In this document: positions 1 to 10,400 of the stretch, piece after piece
Layout of the letters: every line of letters begins with the position of its first letter
Position numbering within the stretch: the stretch's first letter is position 1
Assembly: GCF_012999535.1 (NCBI RefSeq)
Contig: NZ_JABBWV010000010.1
Span: 124,001-188,000, forward strand
Length of the DNA: 64,000 bases
Reading direction: 5' to 3'
DNA from: Microbispora sp. H11081
Lineage (GTDB): Bacteria > Actinomycetota > Actinomycetes > Streptosporangiales > Streptosporangiaceae
Notes under the pieces: model-generated
Database searches by the model: none
The model's input: the letters and a program-made list of their open reading frames with translations, nothing else
What the model was told of the DNA's origin: nothing
Program-made: the position numbers and the translations under genes

Positions 1-1
1 C

Positions 2-1135
2 CCCCGCGACTCGATGGTGATGATCCCCGCCTGCTACTCCCGCGACAGGAGGCTCATCCCCGCACATCTCGGGATGATCAACTCCGCGTTCTCCGACGGC
101 GGGATGATCTGCACCCGCCGGACCATCGAGAGCCTCACCGGGATCCACGTCCACCACTACGTGAAGGTCGACTTCACCGGCTTCAAGAACATCGTCAACG
201 CGCTCGACGGCATCGAGATCTGCCTCCCGCAGGCCGTCAACGACAAGAAGTCGAAGCTGACGCTGCCGGCGGGCAGGCAGACCGTGCGGGGCGAGGCGGC
301 GCTGGGCTACGTGCGGCTGCGCTACGGCCTCGGCGACGGCAGCGACATCTCCAGGATCAAGCGCCAGCAGGTCTTCATCTCGCAGGTCGTGAAGAAGGCG
401 ACCAGCACCGCCCTGCTCACCGACGTCGGCAAGCTGCAGAACTTCATCGCCGCCGCCGCGAAGTCCGTCACGATGGACGACGCGCTCAACACCGAGGAGC
501 TCATCAAGATCGCGCAGAGCGCGCAGAAGCTCTCCGCGAAGGGCTTCAAGGCCACCACCGTGCCGTGGGAGCCTTACGTCGCCGACAAGAACCGCGTCCA
601 GTGGAAGCAGCCTGCCGCGGGCAACCTCTTCAGGGCCATCGCGAACGACACCGAGGTGGCGCCCACCGCGTCCGCGACGCCGTCCGCGGCGGCGTCGCCG
701 ACCGGGCCGGTGATCACCAAGCCGCAGCAGGTGAAGGTGCAGGTCTTCAACGGCACCAACACCGCCGGGCGCGCCAAGGAGGTGGCCGAGGAGCTGGCCG
801 GGCTCGGCTTCAACGTCGTCGGGATCGGCGACGCGAGGAAGCCCGACGGCACCGACCAGCCGAAGACGCTGGTCCGCTACACCGGTCAGGGCTGGAACTA
901 CTCGAAGATCCTGGTCGGCAAGCTGGTCAACCCCGTCAGCCCGGAGACCGGCAAGGTGGCGAGCGGCCCTGTCACGCCGTTCACCCCGGCCTCGCCGCCG
1001 CCGGACGCGCCGAAGGGCAAGGTGCGCGGGCCGATCATCCAGCTCGTCGTCGGCGCCGACTGGAAGGGCGTGCGCGTCCCCCTGCCGGTCGGTGACAACG
1101 CCGTGACCGCCGAGACCGACATCTGCGCGAGCTGA
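2..1135 (+). CDS. LCP (LytR-CpsA-Psr) family wall-polymer ligase, 5' partial
   Basis: The frame is open from base 2, so the gene begins upstream and lacks its N-terminal membrane anchor. Visible from the first residues are PRDS, INSAF, and a D-x2-R-x2-RQQ stretch near residue 120, all typical of the LCP catalytic domain. This domain transfers undecaprenyl-linked glycopolymers to peptidoglycan outside the membrane. A Ser/Pro/Thr/Ala-rich linker (about residues 220-240) leads to a LytR_C-type domain beginning at VQVFNGTNTAG. The tail carries an extra Pro-rich segment and ends in CAS, compared with CKA in the second LCP gene at 24547. The family is secure; the polymer handled is inferred from the wall locus downstream. 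ATG at 14 is internal to the domain and is not the true start. Confidence 0.9.
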   Translation, partial: PRDSMVMIPACYSRDRRLIPAHLGMINSAFSDGGMICTRRTIESLTGIHVHHYVKVDFTGFKNIVNALDGIEICLPQAVNDKKSKLTLPAGRQTVRGEAALGYVRLRYGLGDGSDISRIKRQQVFISQVVKKATSTALLTDVGKLQNFIAAAAKSVTMDDALNTEELIKIAQSAQKLSAKGFKATTVPWEPYVADKNRVQWKQPAAGNLFRAIANDTEVAPTASATPSAAASPTGPVITKPQQVKVQVFNGTNTAGRAKEVAEELAGLGFNVVGIGDARKPDGTDQPKTLVRYTGQGWNYSKILVGKLVNPVSPETGKVASGPVTPFTPASPPPDAPKGKVRGPIIQLVVGADWKGVRVPLPVGDNAVTAETDICAS

Positions 1136-1148
1136 CACCCGTCGCGAA

Positions 1149-1201
1149 CCGGGCCGGGGCCTGCCAAGCCGTCCTACCTGCACGAAGGCGCCCCGGCCCG
1201 G
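1149..1201 (+). terminator. GC-rich hairpin after the LCP gene
   Basis: A perfect 12-bp inverted repeat (1149-1160 with 1190-1201) encloses a 29-nt loop and starts 14 nt after the LCP stop. There is no U-tract, so termination is only plausible. The rest of the 301-nt gap to 1437 shows nothing else I can support, although it must hold the promoter of the acyltransferase gene. Confidence 0.45.
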
Positions 1202-1436
1202 CCCTTCTCCGGCGACCCGGCAGAAGGCGTACGGCCCTGTCACATCCGTCGCGTTCCACCGCGGAGGCGACATCGGTCTTCAAGAACGTTAGGGTGAACA
1301 CCTGGCGAACGCGCCCTGTTCGCCCGTTCGGGCTGATGCGCCGGGGCGCCTTTCGCTAGTGTCCGAAGGACGCGGCGACGCACCTGAGGCGTGGCCGTTC
1401 CCCCGAGCCTCCAACAGATAGCTGAGCGTTTCTCTC

Positions 1437-3683
1437 GTGAGTGACACCCGCCATCACCCCCCGGTTCCCGGTTCCCCGGACGGCGTCGACCCCGACGCGG
1501 AAGAGGCTCCCACCGGGGTCATAGGACGGATCACCGGAGACTGGCCCGCTCCCTACGGCGGCCCGCCGCAGCGGGAGCCGAAGCACGCGGACGGCCAGGA
1601 GGCCGATCGGGGCCCGGACGGCCAGGCGGGCCCGCCGTACGACGCGCACGGGCGCCACGGAAACGACCAGAGCTCCCCCGGGAGCACGACGGGAGGCCCG
1701 GCTCCCGCCGCGTCCCCCTACGACAAGCCGTACGAGAGGCAGCCGCTGCCCACCCGCAAACCGCGCGGCGCGGGGGGCCTCGGCGCCCCGCAGAACAGCG
1801 GCCCACAGAACAGCGGCCCGCAGCCCAGCGCCTCCCCCACCGGCCCCGCGCCGACCGGCCCCTCCCCCACCAGCCCCTCCCCGACCGGCCCCGCGCCTGC
1901 CGGCCCCGCGTCGCAGGACAGGCCGTACGAGAAGCAGCCTCTGCCCGTACGGCAGCCACGCAAGCCGGGCGCCTCCCGCCTGGGCATGCCGCCCGCCTCC
2001 GCGCCGCGTCCCGAGGGCTTCGACTACTTCTCCACCGGCCGGGGCCAGGAGCAGCCGAGCGCCGCTCCGAGCACGCCGAGCGCGGTGCCCGCCTCCGACG
2101 GCCCCGCCTGGCCGCAGGCGTTCCCCGACGACGGCCGGCCGTCGCCCGGTTTCGGCGCCGACGCCCCGACGCCGCCCTTCGGCGGCCCCCCGGCGTTCCC
2201 GACGCCGGCCTTCGGCGCCGGGGCCCAGCCCTCCGGCTTCCCCGAGCCCCCGGGCTTTCCCGAGCCCCCCGGGTTCCCCCAGCAGCAGGCCCCCGCGGAC
2301 AGGGCGGCCAACCCCTTCCTCGACGCTCCTCCGACAGGTGTGGGCCCGGCCATCGCACCGGACGACCCCTTCGGCGCTGCGCCGCCGTCCCCCGCGACCA
2401 CCCGCGGTCCCGCACCCGCCTGGCCGGGCCACGAGGCCGACCCCGCCCAGTGGGACCCCTGGCGGCGTTCCTCGCAGGACGGCGCCGGCGGTCAGGGCGA
2501 TCCCCGGCAGACCGGCCCGCTCGGCAGGCCGCTGAGCGCCCCGCTGCCCGCCTGGGCCGAGGTGCCGGTCCATCCTGACGATCCGGTCTCCCGTGAAAGG
2601 GGACGCGGCGACGGCCAGGAGGGCGAGCCCGAGCAGGAGCCCGCGCCCCGGGCCAGGAAGCCGCGCGACCCCTACCTGGACAACGTGAAGTTCATCGGCA
2701 TCGCCCTGGTGCCGATCGGGCACTCGCTGGTCCCGACGCTAGCCGCCGACTCCGCCCGGGCCACGTACCTGTTCATCTACGTCTTCCACATGCCGCTGTT
2801 CGTCATCATCAGCGGTTACCTGTCCAGGAACTTCTGGAACTCCAACGCGAAGACCAACAAGCTGGTCGACACGTTCCTGGTGCCGTACGTGATCGTCGAA
2901 CTGGGGTACGCGCTCCTGCGCACCGCCTTCGGGCACAAGTTCAGTCTCACGATCATGGATCCGGCCTGGCTGAACTGGTATCTGCTAGCGCTGCTGTTCT
3001 GGCGGCTGTCCACACCCGTGTGGAAGCGGATGAAGTATCCGTTCACCATCTCGATCGCCGTGTATCTGTTCGCCGGGTTCTCCCAGTTGTCCGGCGACTT
3101 CAGCATGGACCGCTTCTTCGGCCTGATGCCGTTCTTCGTCCTCGGCCTCGTGCTCAAGCCCGAGGTCTTCGACTTCCTCAAGCAGCGCTGGGTGATGGTG
3201 CTGTCGGTGTTCGTGCTGGTGGGCGCCGCGGGCGTGGCGATCTTCCTGGTCAAGAACTACTCGATCAAGCTCGGCCCGATCTACTACAAGAACAGCTACA
3301 AGGACCTCCACCTGGTCTGGTGGAAGGGCATGCTGCTGCGGACGGGCCTGCTGGTGGCGGCCCTGGCCATGTCGGCGGCCGTGATGTCGCTGATCCCCCG
3401 GCGCCAGACGTGGTTCACCGACCTCGGCACCCGCACGCTCTACTGCTACCTGCTGCACGGCGTGCCCGTGATGATCGCCAAGGAGATGGGCTGGCTCAGC
3501 TTCTCCTGGCTGTACGGCCCGCTCGGCGTGGCGGCCATCGCGTGCTCCTGCTTCGCCCTGGCGATCGTGCTGTGCCTGCCGATCACCCGCAAGGCGTTCA
3601 GGTGGCTGCTCGAACCACGGCTGGTCTGGCTGTACCGCAAGCCGCGCACGCAGGCGCCGGAGCCCGCGAGCACCGGAAGTTAA
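1437..3683 (+). CDS. Membrane acyltransferase (acyltransferase_3 family) with long disordered N-terminus
   Basis: The C-terminal part, from about residue 410, is an integral-membrane acyltransferase_3 domain with about ten hydrophobic segments. It opens with the family's YLDNVKFIGIALVPIGHS, carrying the usual early His, followed by FHMPLFVIISGYL. Such proteins O-acylate surface polysaccharides or lipids. The first 400 or so residues are low-complexity, rich in Pro, Ala, Gly and Ser, with repeats: a PYxKQPLPxR-type block near residues 94 and 160, PTGPSPT-type repeats near 140, and GFPEPP repeats near 270. Start GTG 1437 is the first in frame and has no strong ribosome site. A later start cannot be excluded, but codon use stays typical through the extension. 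It probably modifies the glycopolymer of the neighbouring locus (inference). Confidence 0.85.
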   Translation: MSDTRHHPPVPGSPDGVDPDAEEAPTGVIGRITGDWPAPYGGPPQREPKHADGQEADRGPDGQAGPPYDAHGRHGNDQSSPGSTTGGPAPAASPYDKPYERQPLPTRKPRGAGGLGAPQNSGPQNSGPQPSASPTGPAPTGPSPTSPSPTGPAPAGPASQDRPYEKQPLPVRQPRKPGASRLGMPPASAPRPEGFDYFSTGRGQEQPSAAPSTPSAVPASDGPAWPQAFPDDGRPSPGFGADAPTPPFGGPPAFPTPAFGAGAQPSGFPEPPGFPEPPGFPQQQAPADRAANPFLDAPPTGVGPAIAPDDPFGAAPPSPATTRGPAPAWPGHEADPAQWDPWRRSSQDGAGGQGDPRQTGPLGRPLSAPLPAWAEVPVHPDDPVSRERGRGDGQEGEPEQEPAPRARKPRDPYLDNVKFIGIALVPIGHSLVPTLAADSARATYLFIYVFHMPLFVIISGYLSRNFWNSNAKTNKLVDTFLVPYVIVELGYALLRTAFGHKFSLTIMDPAWLNWYLLALLFWRLSTPVWKRMKYPFTISIAVYLFAGFSQLSGDFSMDRFFGLMPFFVLGLVLKPEVFDFLKQRWVMVLSVFVLVGAAGVAIFLVKNYSIKLGPIYYKNSYKDLHLVWWKGMLLRTGLLVAALAMSAAVMSLIPRRQTWFTDLGTRTLYCYLLHGVPVMIAKEMGWLSFSWLYGPLGVAAIACSCFALAIVLCLPITRKAFRWLLEPRLVWLYRKPRTQAPEPASTGS

Positions 3684-3750
3684 GCCGTATTTCGAGGAGC
3701 ATTCACCCGGCGCATCCGGTCATTTCGGACGGCCGGGTCAGCCTCCCCCT

Positions 3751-4887
3751 ATGAGGGTATGCGTCGGCACCACAGTCCATCACCCGGAGGACGCCCGGAT
3801 CACCCACCGGCAGATCCGGGCGCTGCTCGACGCCGGGCACGAGGTGACCTTCGTCGCGCCCTTCACGCACTGCAACGTGACGCCGCGGCCGGGCATCAGG
3901 GCCGTCGACGTGCCGAGGGCGGTCGGGCTGCGCCGCGGCAAGGCGCTGCGGGCCGCCACCACGGCCCTGCGCCGGGCCGCGCGGGACGCCGACCTGCTGC
4001 TCGTGCACGACATCGAACTGCTCCTCGCGCTGCCGCGCAGCCGGCCGCCGACGGTCTGGGACGTCCACGAGGACACGATCGGCGCGCTGCGGGCCAAGTC
4101 GTACCTGCCCGGGCCGTTGCGGACCGTCCTTTCGCCCCTGGTCCGGGCGGTCGAGGGCCACGCGGAGCGGCGTCTCCACCTGATCCTCGCCGAGGAGTCC
4201 CACCGTGAGCGCTTCCCCGGCCCGCACCCCGTGGTGCCCGACCACACGTACGTTCCGTCCATGCCGCCCCCGCCGCCGGGGGACTCCCGCGTCGTCTACG
4301 TGGGGCACATCTCCCCGGCACGCGGCGCGGCCGAGATGGTGGAGATCGCCAGGCGGCTCCGGCCGCACGGCATCCGCCTTGACCTGATCGGACCGGCCGA
4401 CCCTGCGGTGCGCCCCATGCTGCGCGACGCGCAGCGCGCGGGGCTGCTCGACTGGTTCGGGTACGTCCCCAACAACCACGCGCTGCGGATGGCCGAGGGC
4501 GCGCTCGCCGGCCTGTCCCTGCTGCACGACGTGCCGAACTACCGCGCGTCGACGCCCACGAAGGTCGTCGAGTACATGGCCCGCGGCATCCCCGTCGTCA
4601 CGACCCCGCTGCCGAGGGCGGCGTCCCTGGTCGGGCGGGTCGACTGCGGGACGATCGTCTCCTTCGGCGACGTCGGCGCGGTGGCCGACGCGGTCGTGCG
4701 GGCCGTGCTCCGCCTGCGCGAGGACCCCGACCGGCGGGCGGCGATGGGCGCCCGTGGCTACGTCGAGGCGCTGAACCACTACAACTGGCCCGCCGTGGCC
4801 GGCGAGTTCGTCGCCCTGCTGGAGCGGTGGGCCAAGGCCCCCGGCACCGTCGCGGCCATGACGCCGGGCCGAACGGTTCCGGCCTGA
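3751..4887 (+). CDS. GT4-type glycosyltransferase
   Basis: This 378-residue protein has the GT-B two-domain layout. The N-terminal half starts MRVCVGTTVHHPED and contains DLLLVHDIE and WDVHED. The C-terminal half has VVYVGHISPARGAAEM, LIGPADP and a nucleotide-sugar-binding region around STPTKVVEYMARGIPVV (about residues 270-286), followed by the loop before an IVSFGDVGAV segment. GT4 enzymes transfer a sugar from an NDP-sugar with retention. It follows the acyltransferase by 67 nt on the same strand and ends 13 nt from the convergent sigma-factor gene. Substrate unknown; a role in surface glycan synthesis is inferred from context. Confidence 0.85.
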   Translation: MRVCVGTTVHHPEDARITHRQIRALLDAGHEVTFVAPFTHCNVTPRPGIRAVDVPRAVGLRRGKALRAATTALRRAARDADLLLVHDIELLLALPRSRPPTVWDVHEDTIGALRAKSYLPGPLRTVLSPLVRAVEGHAERRLHLILAEESHRERFPGPHPVVPDHTYVPSMPPPPPGDSRVVYVGHISPARGAAEMVEIARRLRPHGIRLDLIGPADPAVRPMLRDAQRAGLLDWFGYVPNNHALRMAEGALAGLSLLHDVPNYRASTPTKVVEYMARGIPVVTTPLPRAASLVGRVDCGTIVSFGDVGAVADAVVRAVLRLREDPDRRAAMGARGYVEALNHYNWPAVAGEFVALLERWAKAPGTVAAMTPGRTVPA

Positions 4888-4900
4888 CCACCGCTCCGCC

Positions 4901-6130
4901 TCAGCCGCCCAGGACCTGACGCAGGCGGCGGCCGAGGAAGGCGCGCTCGGAGACGTTGCGGGTGCGGGCGATCGCCGCCTCGTACGCCCGGGCCGCCTCC
5001 CCCGCCCGGCCGAGCCGCCGCAGCAGGTCGGCCCGTACGGCGTGGAACAGGTGATAGCCGGTCAGGTCGAGAGCGTCCACGAGGGCGAGCGCGGCCTCCG
5101 GCCCGTCGACCTCGGCCACCGCCACCGCGCGGTTCAGCGCGACGACCGGGTTCGGGGCGAGGGCCAGCAGGTGGTCGTACAGGCTCAGGATCTGCCTCCA
5201 GTCGGTGGCGGCGGCGGTCGGCGCGTCGGCGTGGACGGCGTTGATCGCGGCCTGGATCTGGTAGGGCCCCGGCCGGCCGCGCCGCAGGCACGCCCGCACG
5301 ATGTCCTGGCCCTCGGCGACGAGCGCCCGGTCCCACCTGCCGCGGTCCTGCTCAGGCAGCGGCACGAGGTCGCCGGCCGCGGTGCTGCGCGCGTCGCGCC
5401 GCGCGTGCAGGAGCAGCATGAGCGCGAGCAACCCCATCGCCTCCGGCTCGCCGGGCATCAGCGCGGCCAGCAGGCGGCCGAGCCTGATGGCCTCCGCGCA
5501 CAGGTCCTCGCGGACGAGCAGGTCGCCCGCGCTCGCCGTGTGCCCCTCGTTGAAGACCAGGTAGACGACGGCGAGCACGGCCCTGAGCCGGTCCGGCAGG
5601 TCGGCCTCGCCCGGGACGCGGTACGGGATGCCCGCGTCGCGGATCTTGGCCTTGGCCCGGACCAGCCGCTGGGCCATGGTCGGCTCGGGGACCAGGAACG
5701 CCCGGGCGATCTCGGCCGTGGTGAGGCCGCCCAGCAGGCGCAGCGTGAGCGCGACCCGGGCGGCCGGGGCGAGCGCGGGATGGCAGCAGGTGAAGATCAG
5801 GCGGAGCCTGTCGTCGTGCACGGGACCCTCCTCGGCCGGCTCGCCGTCCTGCGGGGGCGGCCCGGCCGCCAGCGCGTGCCGGTCCGCCCGCAGCGACTCC
5901 CGCCGGTGGCGGTCGATCAGGCGGTTGCGGGCGGTGGTGATGATCCAGCCGGCCGGGCTTGGCGGCATCCCGTCGCGCGGCCAGCGCCGCACCGCCTCGG
6001 CGAACGCGTCCTGGACCGCCTCCTCGGCGGCGCCGATGTCGCCGAAGTGGCGGACCAGGACCGCGACCGCGCGGCCGTACTCCTCCCGGAACACCCGCTC
6101 GACGCCGGGGTCCCTACCTCCGGTCGTCAT
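4901..6130 (-). CDS. ECF sigma factor with C-terminal helical extension (ECF42-like)
   Basis: This 409-residue sigma factor is far longer than a minimal ECF. The sigma-2 region covers roughly residues 10-75 ([30 protein letters not shown], given here only as the start of a helix-rich block) and sigma-4 covers about 110-165, including [21 protein letters not shown] as the DNA-reading helix-turn-helix. The remaining 240 residues are alpha-helical repeats, as in the ECF42 group. Start ATG 6130 overlaps the 3' end of the YCII gene by 17 nt, so the two are translationally coupled. ECF42 factors are characteristically paired with DGPF/YCII proteins, which this arrangement reproduces. The target regulon is unknown. 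Confidence 0.9.
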   Translation of the reverse strand: MTTGGRDPGVERVFREEYGRAVAVLVRHFGDIGAAEEAVQDAFAEAVRRWPRDGMPPSPAGWIITTARNRLIDRHRRESLRADRHALAAGPPPQDGEPAEEGPVHDDRLRLIFTCCHPALAPAARVALTLRLLGGLTTAEIARAFLVPEPTMAQRLVRAKAKIRDAGIPYRVPGEADLPDRLRAVLAVVYLVFNEGHTASAGDLLVREDLCAEAIRLGRLLAALMPGEPEAMGLLALMLLLHARRDARSTAAGDLVPLPEQDRGRWDRALVAEGQDIVRACLRRGRPGPYQIQAAINAVHADAPTAAATDWRQILSLYDHLLALAPNPVVALNRAVAVAEVDGPEAALALVDALDLTGYHLFHAVRADLLRRLGRAGEAARAYEAAIARTRNVSERAFLGRRLRQVLGG

Positions 6131-6482
6131 CGCCTTCCACGACGCCGGCGAAGGGGCGCACCTCCACGGGGAGCGTGGTGGCGCGGGCGAGCTTCCTGCC
6201 CCACTCCAGCGCCGCGTCGAGATCGGGCGCCCTGACGATCGTCAGCCCGCCGACGTGCTCCTTGCCCTCGGTGTACGGCCCGTCGGTGACGAGTTCCTCG
6301 CCGTCGCGCGCCCGCACGACCGTGGCCGTGGCCGGATCGTGCAGCCCTCCGGAGAAGACCCACGCGTCCGCGGCCCGCAGCTCCGCGTTGAGGGCCGCGA
6401 GGTCCCGCATGATCGGCTCGAGGACCTCCGGCGAGGGCGCCGGGCCGTCGGGCTGCTGGATGCTGAGCAGGTAGTGCCTCAT
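6114..6482 (-). CDS. YCII/DGPF-domain protein partnered with the sigma factor
   Basis: A 122-residue YCII-like protein with the family's [13 protein letters not shown] motif, then FAGVVEG near the end. The start at 6482 is fixed by an AGGAGGT ribosome site 8 nt upstream; in-frame upstream codons lack one. It is the first gene of a two-gene unit with the ECF sigma gene. The biochemical role of these partners is unsettled. Genetic linkage in the family suggests they help control or work with the sigma factor. Confidence 0.88.
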   Translation of the reverse strand: MRHYLLSIQQPDGPAPSPEVLEPIMRDLAALNAELRAADAWVFSGGLHDPATATVVRARDGEELVTDGPYTEGKEHVGGLTIVRAPDLDAALEWGRKLARATTLPVEVRPFAGVVEGDDDRR

Positions 6483-6633
6483 CGTCTCGAAACCTCCTGT
6501 GGCGGGCCCGCCGGATGCGGGCACCTTCACCCTCCACACGAACGGCCTCCCGTGATATCGACATCCGGCGGAAAACAGGTCTGGGACAACCTTGCCGCCG
6601 TACGACTGTCGCCCGGCCGCCGGGCTTGCTGTA

Positions 6634-6663
6634 CTGGACGACATGGCAAGCCATGTCGTCCAG
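6634..6663. promoter_or_regulatory. Perfect 30-bp palindrome spanning a start codon
   Basis: The arms 6634-6647 and 6650-6663 are perfect 14-bp inverted repeats separated by AA. The ATG of the next gene (6643-6645) lies inside the left arm. No ribosome site precedes this ATG. The element could be an operator for a dimeric repressor acting on a leaderless or near-leaderless transcript, or an mRNA hairpin that hides the start. The sequence shows the symmetry directly; the function is inferred. Confidence 0.7.
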
Positions 6664-7392
6664 GGTCGCAGGGTCGAGACGCCGGCGGAGGTGCGCGACG
6701 CCTCGGTGTGCCTCGCCGCCTACCTGGTGCGGGCCGACGCCGCCCGCGCGGTCCTCGCGTACTCCGGGATGGACGTCACCGAGGTCCTGCCGGGCAAGGC
6801 CCTGTGCTCGCTGGTGTTCGTCCGTTATCACGATTCCGATCTGGGCTCCTACAACGAGTTCGGCGTGACCTTCCTCGTACGGCCCGCCGACGCGGGACCC
6901 CCGCCGAGACGCGGGCCGCTGGGCGGGCTGAGGGACCTGCGCGGGGCGGGGACCGGCGTCTTCGTCCACTGGCTGCCGGTCGACCAGGGGTTCACCCTGG
7001 AGGCCGGGCGGAGTATCTGGGGCTTTCCCAAGGAGCTCGCCGACGTCGACCTGCGGCTCGGCTCGCCGTACAAGCGGTGCCTGCTGCGCAGGGACGGCCG
7101 GATGGTCGTCGACCTGCTGGTCAGGCCCGGTGTGCCGTCGACGCCCGCGCCGCTGCTCGGCGAGGCGCTGCCCGTGCCGGACGCGTACGCCCACCTGGAC
7201 GGGGTCACCCGCCGCATCCCCTGGACGGTCCGCGCCCGTGGCGTCCGCTGGCGGCCTGGCGGCGCGCTCGTCCGTCTCGGCAACCATCCGATCGCCAAGG
7301 AGCTGAGCGAGCTCGGCCTGCCCAGGCGGGCCATGCTGACGGTCACCGCCGAGCACGTGTCGATGACGTTCGGCGAGCCAGGGGCCGCCTGA
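6643..7392 (+). CDS. Acetoacetate decarboxylase-like protein
   Basis: This 249-residue protein resembles the acetoacetate decarboxylase (ADC) superfamily fold: EFGVTFLVRP, WLPVDQGFTLEAGRSIWGFPKELADVD and a C-terminal beta-rich segment. The WGFPKEL region is the part of ADC-like proteins that carries the Schiff-base Lys in true decarboxylases, and a Lys is present here. Many homologues have unknown substrates, so decarboxylase activity is only possible. I chose ATG 6643 over the in-frame TTG at 6592 because family similarity begins there. It is divergent from the YCII-sigma pair, and the palindrome over its start suggests tight control. Confidence 0.75.
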   Translation: MASHVVQGRRVETPAEVRDASVCLAAYLVRADAARAVLAYSGMDVTEVLPGKALCSLVFVRYHDSDLGSYNEFGVTFLVRPADAGPPPRRGPLGGLRDLRGAGTGVFVHWLPVDQGFTLEAGRSIWGFPKELADVDLRLGSPYKRCLLRRDGRMVVDLLVRPGVPSTPAPLLGEALPVPDAYAHLDGVTRRIPWTVRARGVRWRPGGALVRLGNHPIAKELSELGLPRRAMLTVTAEHVSMTFGEPGAA

Positions 7393-7450
7393 CGCCCCGG
7401 CGGGAGCCGGCGGAACCGGCGGGGTCGGGCTTTGCGCGACAATTACCGAT

Positions 7451-10400
7451 GTGCGAGTCGGATTGCTCGGGCCGTTCGAGGTCCGGAACAGCGATGGCGC
7501 CGTGGTGGAGGTTCCCGGGGTCCGGCTGCGCGCACTGCTCGCGGCGCTCGCCCTCGAACCCGGCCGGATCGTCACTCGCGCCAGGCTGGTGGACTGGATC
7601 TGGGGGCAGCGGCCGCCTGCGGACGAAGTGAACGCGCTGCAGGCGTTGGTCTCCAGACTGCGCAGAGTGCTGCCGGACGGCGTGATCCAGGCGGACTCCG
7701 GCGGCTATCGGCTGGCCGTGGCTCCCGATGCCGTGGACGCGTGCCGGTTCGAGCGGCTGGTCGGCCAGGCCCGCGCCGCCGAGCCCGCCGCGCGGGCCGA
7801 TCTGCTGCGCTCGGCCCTGGCGTTGTGGCGCGGCACGGCCATGGCGGACATCGCGCTACGTGACAGTGACGCGTTCGACGCCGCCGTCGCGCGCCTGGAC
7901 GAACTCCACGTCACCGCGCTCGGGGATCGGGTGGACGCGGACATCCGCCTCGGCCGCGGCTTCGAGCTGGTCTCCGAGCTGACCGAGCTGGTCGCCGCGC
8001 ATCCGCTGCGTGAGGGGTTCGTGGCCGCCCTGATGCGGGCGCTCGCCGAAGCGGGGCGTACGGCCGAGGCGTTGACCCTCTACCAGCGGACGCGCGAGCG
8101 GCTCGCCGATGAGCTGGGCACCGATCCGTCGGCCGAGCTCTCCGCGCTGCACACCGCGTTGCTGCGCGGCGAGCTGGGCGAGCGGGCGGAGAACGGCAGG
8201 ACGAACCTGCGCGCCGAGCTGACGAGTTTCGTCGGCAAGGACGACGACATCTCCGCGGTCGCCGGTCTCGCCACCACACACCGGCTGGTCACCTTGATAG
8301 GGGCGGGTGGCTCCGGCAAGACGCGGCTGGCCACCGAGACCGCGCGGGCGATGCTCGGCGAGCTACCGGACGGCGCGTGGCTGGTCGAGCTGGCCTCGGT
8401 TCCGGCGGGCGGTGAACCGGCGAAGGCCGCCCTCACCTCGATCGGCCTGCGTGACCAGGCGCTGCTCGGCGCCGCGCGAGGCGGGGAGCCGATGGATCAG
8501 CTCATCGCCGCGGTCCGGGAGCGCGCGATCCTGCTGATCCTGGACAACTGCGAGCACGTGATCGAGGAGGCCGCGGTCTTCGCCGATCGGCTCCTGGGCG
8601 AGTGCCGGAGGCTGCGGATCCTCGCCACGAGCAGGGAACCTCTCGGCATCACCGGAGAGGTGCTCTGGCAGGTCGAGCCGCTCGCACTGCCCCCGAAGGA
8701 AGCCGACGCCTCCGAGATCGGGTCCTCGCCCGCCGTACGGCTGCTGCGGGACCGCGCGGGCCTGGTCCGCAAGGACATCGGCTCCGACGCGCCCACCTTG
8801 TCGGCCATGGCCCGGATCTGCCGGGCGCTCGACGGGATCCCGCTGGCGATCGAACTGGCCGCGGCGCGGTTGCGCACCATGTCCGTCGATCAGCTGGCAC
8901 GCCGGCTCGACGACCGGTTCCACCTCTTGAGCAGCGGAAGCCGTACGGCGCTCCCCCGGCACAAGACGCTGCGCGCGGTCGTCGACTGGAGCTGGGATCT
9001 GCTGACCGACGCCGAACGCCGCGTGCTGCGGCGGCTCTCGGTGTTCTCAGGCGGGGCGAGCCTGGAGGCGGCAGAACGGGTCTGCGGGGACGAGGCGTCC
9101 GCCGGGGAGCGGGTGCTCGACGTGCTGACCGCGTTGATCGAGAAATCGCTGCTGCTCACCGACTGCGTGGGCACGCCGCGCTACCGGATGCTCGACACCA
9201 TCAGGGAGTACGCGGCGGACCGGCTCGCCGAAGCCGGGGAGACCGAGCGGGCGCGCCGGGCGCACCTCGCCTACTTCGCCGAACTGGCCGAGACGGCCGA
9301 TCCGTACCTGCGCCGGGCCGAGCAGCTGGAATGGCTGGCCAGGCTCGATGCCGAGCACGACAACATCGGCGCGGCCCTGCGCGGGGCGATCGCCGAGGGC
9401 TGGGCCCAGGAGGCGATGCGGCTGGCCGGGGCCGCCGGCTGGTACTGGTTCCTCAGCGGGCACAGGGCCGAGGGCACCGAGCTGAGCATCGCGGCGGCCT
9501 CGATGGACGGCGAAGTGCCCGACGAGGTGCGGGCGATGGCCTACCTCATGGTGACGATGTTCCTGACCTCCGGGGTCGGCGGCGACCAGTATCAGGCGCG
9601 GGAGTGGATCCACGAGGCGCACCGGCTCGCCCAGCGCAGCGGGTATCGCCACCCGCTGCTCGGGTTCGTCGGGGTGCTGGAGTCGATGCTGCGCGGCCCG
9701 GAGGAGTTCCTCCCGGCGTTCGAGCCGCTCATCGCCGACGACGATCCGTGGGTGCGCGCGCAGGCCAGGCTCGCTCGCGGCCGCCTGCGGCTCACGCTCG
9801 GCGGCGACGAGACCGACGTGGACGCCGACGCCGAGATCGCCCTCGCCGAGTTCCGCACGCTGGGTGAGCGGATGGGCATCTCGCTGGCGCTGACCTTCCT
9901 GGCCGATCGGCTCGCCATGCGCGGCGAGCCGGCACGCGCGTGTGAGCACCTCGAAGAGGCGATCGTGGCGCTGACCGAGGTGGGCGGGACCGAGGACGTG
10001 GTCGGCCTGCTCGCGCGGCAGGCCCAGCTCTACTGGCTGCTCGGCGACGAGCGGTCCAGCGCTCGCGCCATGGAGGAGGCGCGGCGGTGCGCAGGCGGCA
10101 TCTCCTGGCCGGACTCGCGTGCCGAACTGGCGCTCGCGCAGGCGCACCTGGCGCGCTGGCGCGGCGAGCCGGACCAGGCGCACGAGCACCTGGCGACGGT
10201 GCGCACGGTGCTGAACGACGCGGAAAGGGGCTACTCCGTCAATGCCGCGATCATGGACATGTACGGCTACCTCACCGAGGACCTCGACGAGGCCCATGCG
10301 TATCGGGCCGAGGCGCTCCGCGCGGTCATGAAGTATCGGCATCCGCCGGCGATCGCCGAGGTGCTGATCGGGATCGCGGATCTCGCGCTGCGCCGGGGAG

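Noticed and set aside
3684-3750. ACCCGGC/GCCGGGT hairpin as a terminator between the acyltransferase and GT4 genes
   Set aside because: The stem is only 7 bp with a large loop and no U-tract, and the two genes are likely cotranscribed.
5042-7631. Long plus-strand frames across the sigma-factor and YCII genes
   Set aside because: They are Arg/Pro/Gly-rich antisense readings of genes on the other strand, with no recognisable domain or ribosome site.
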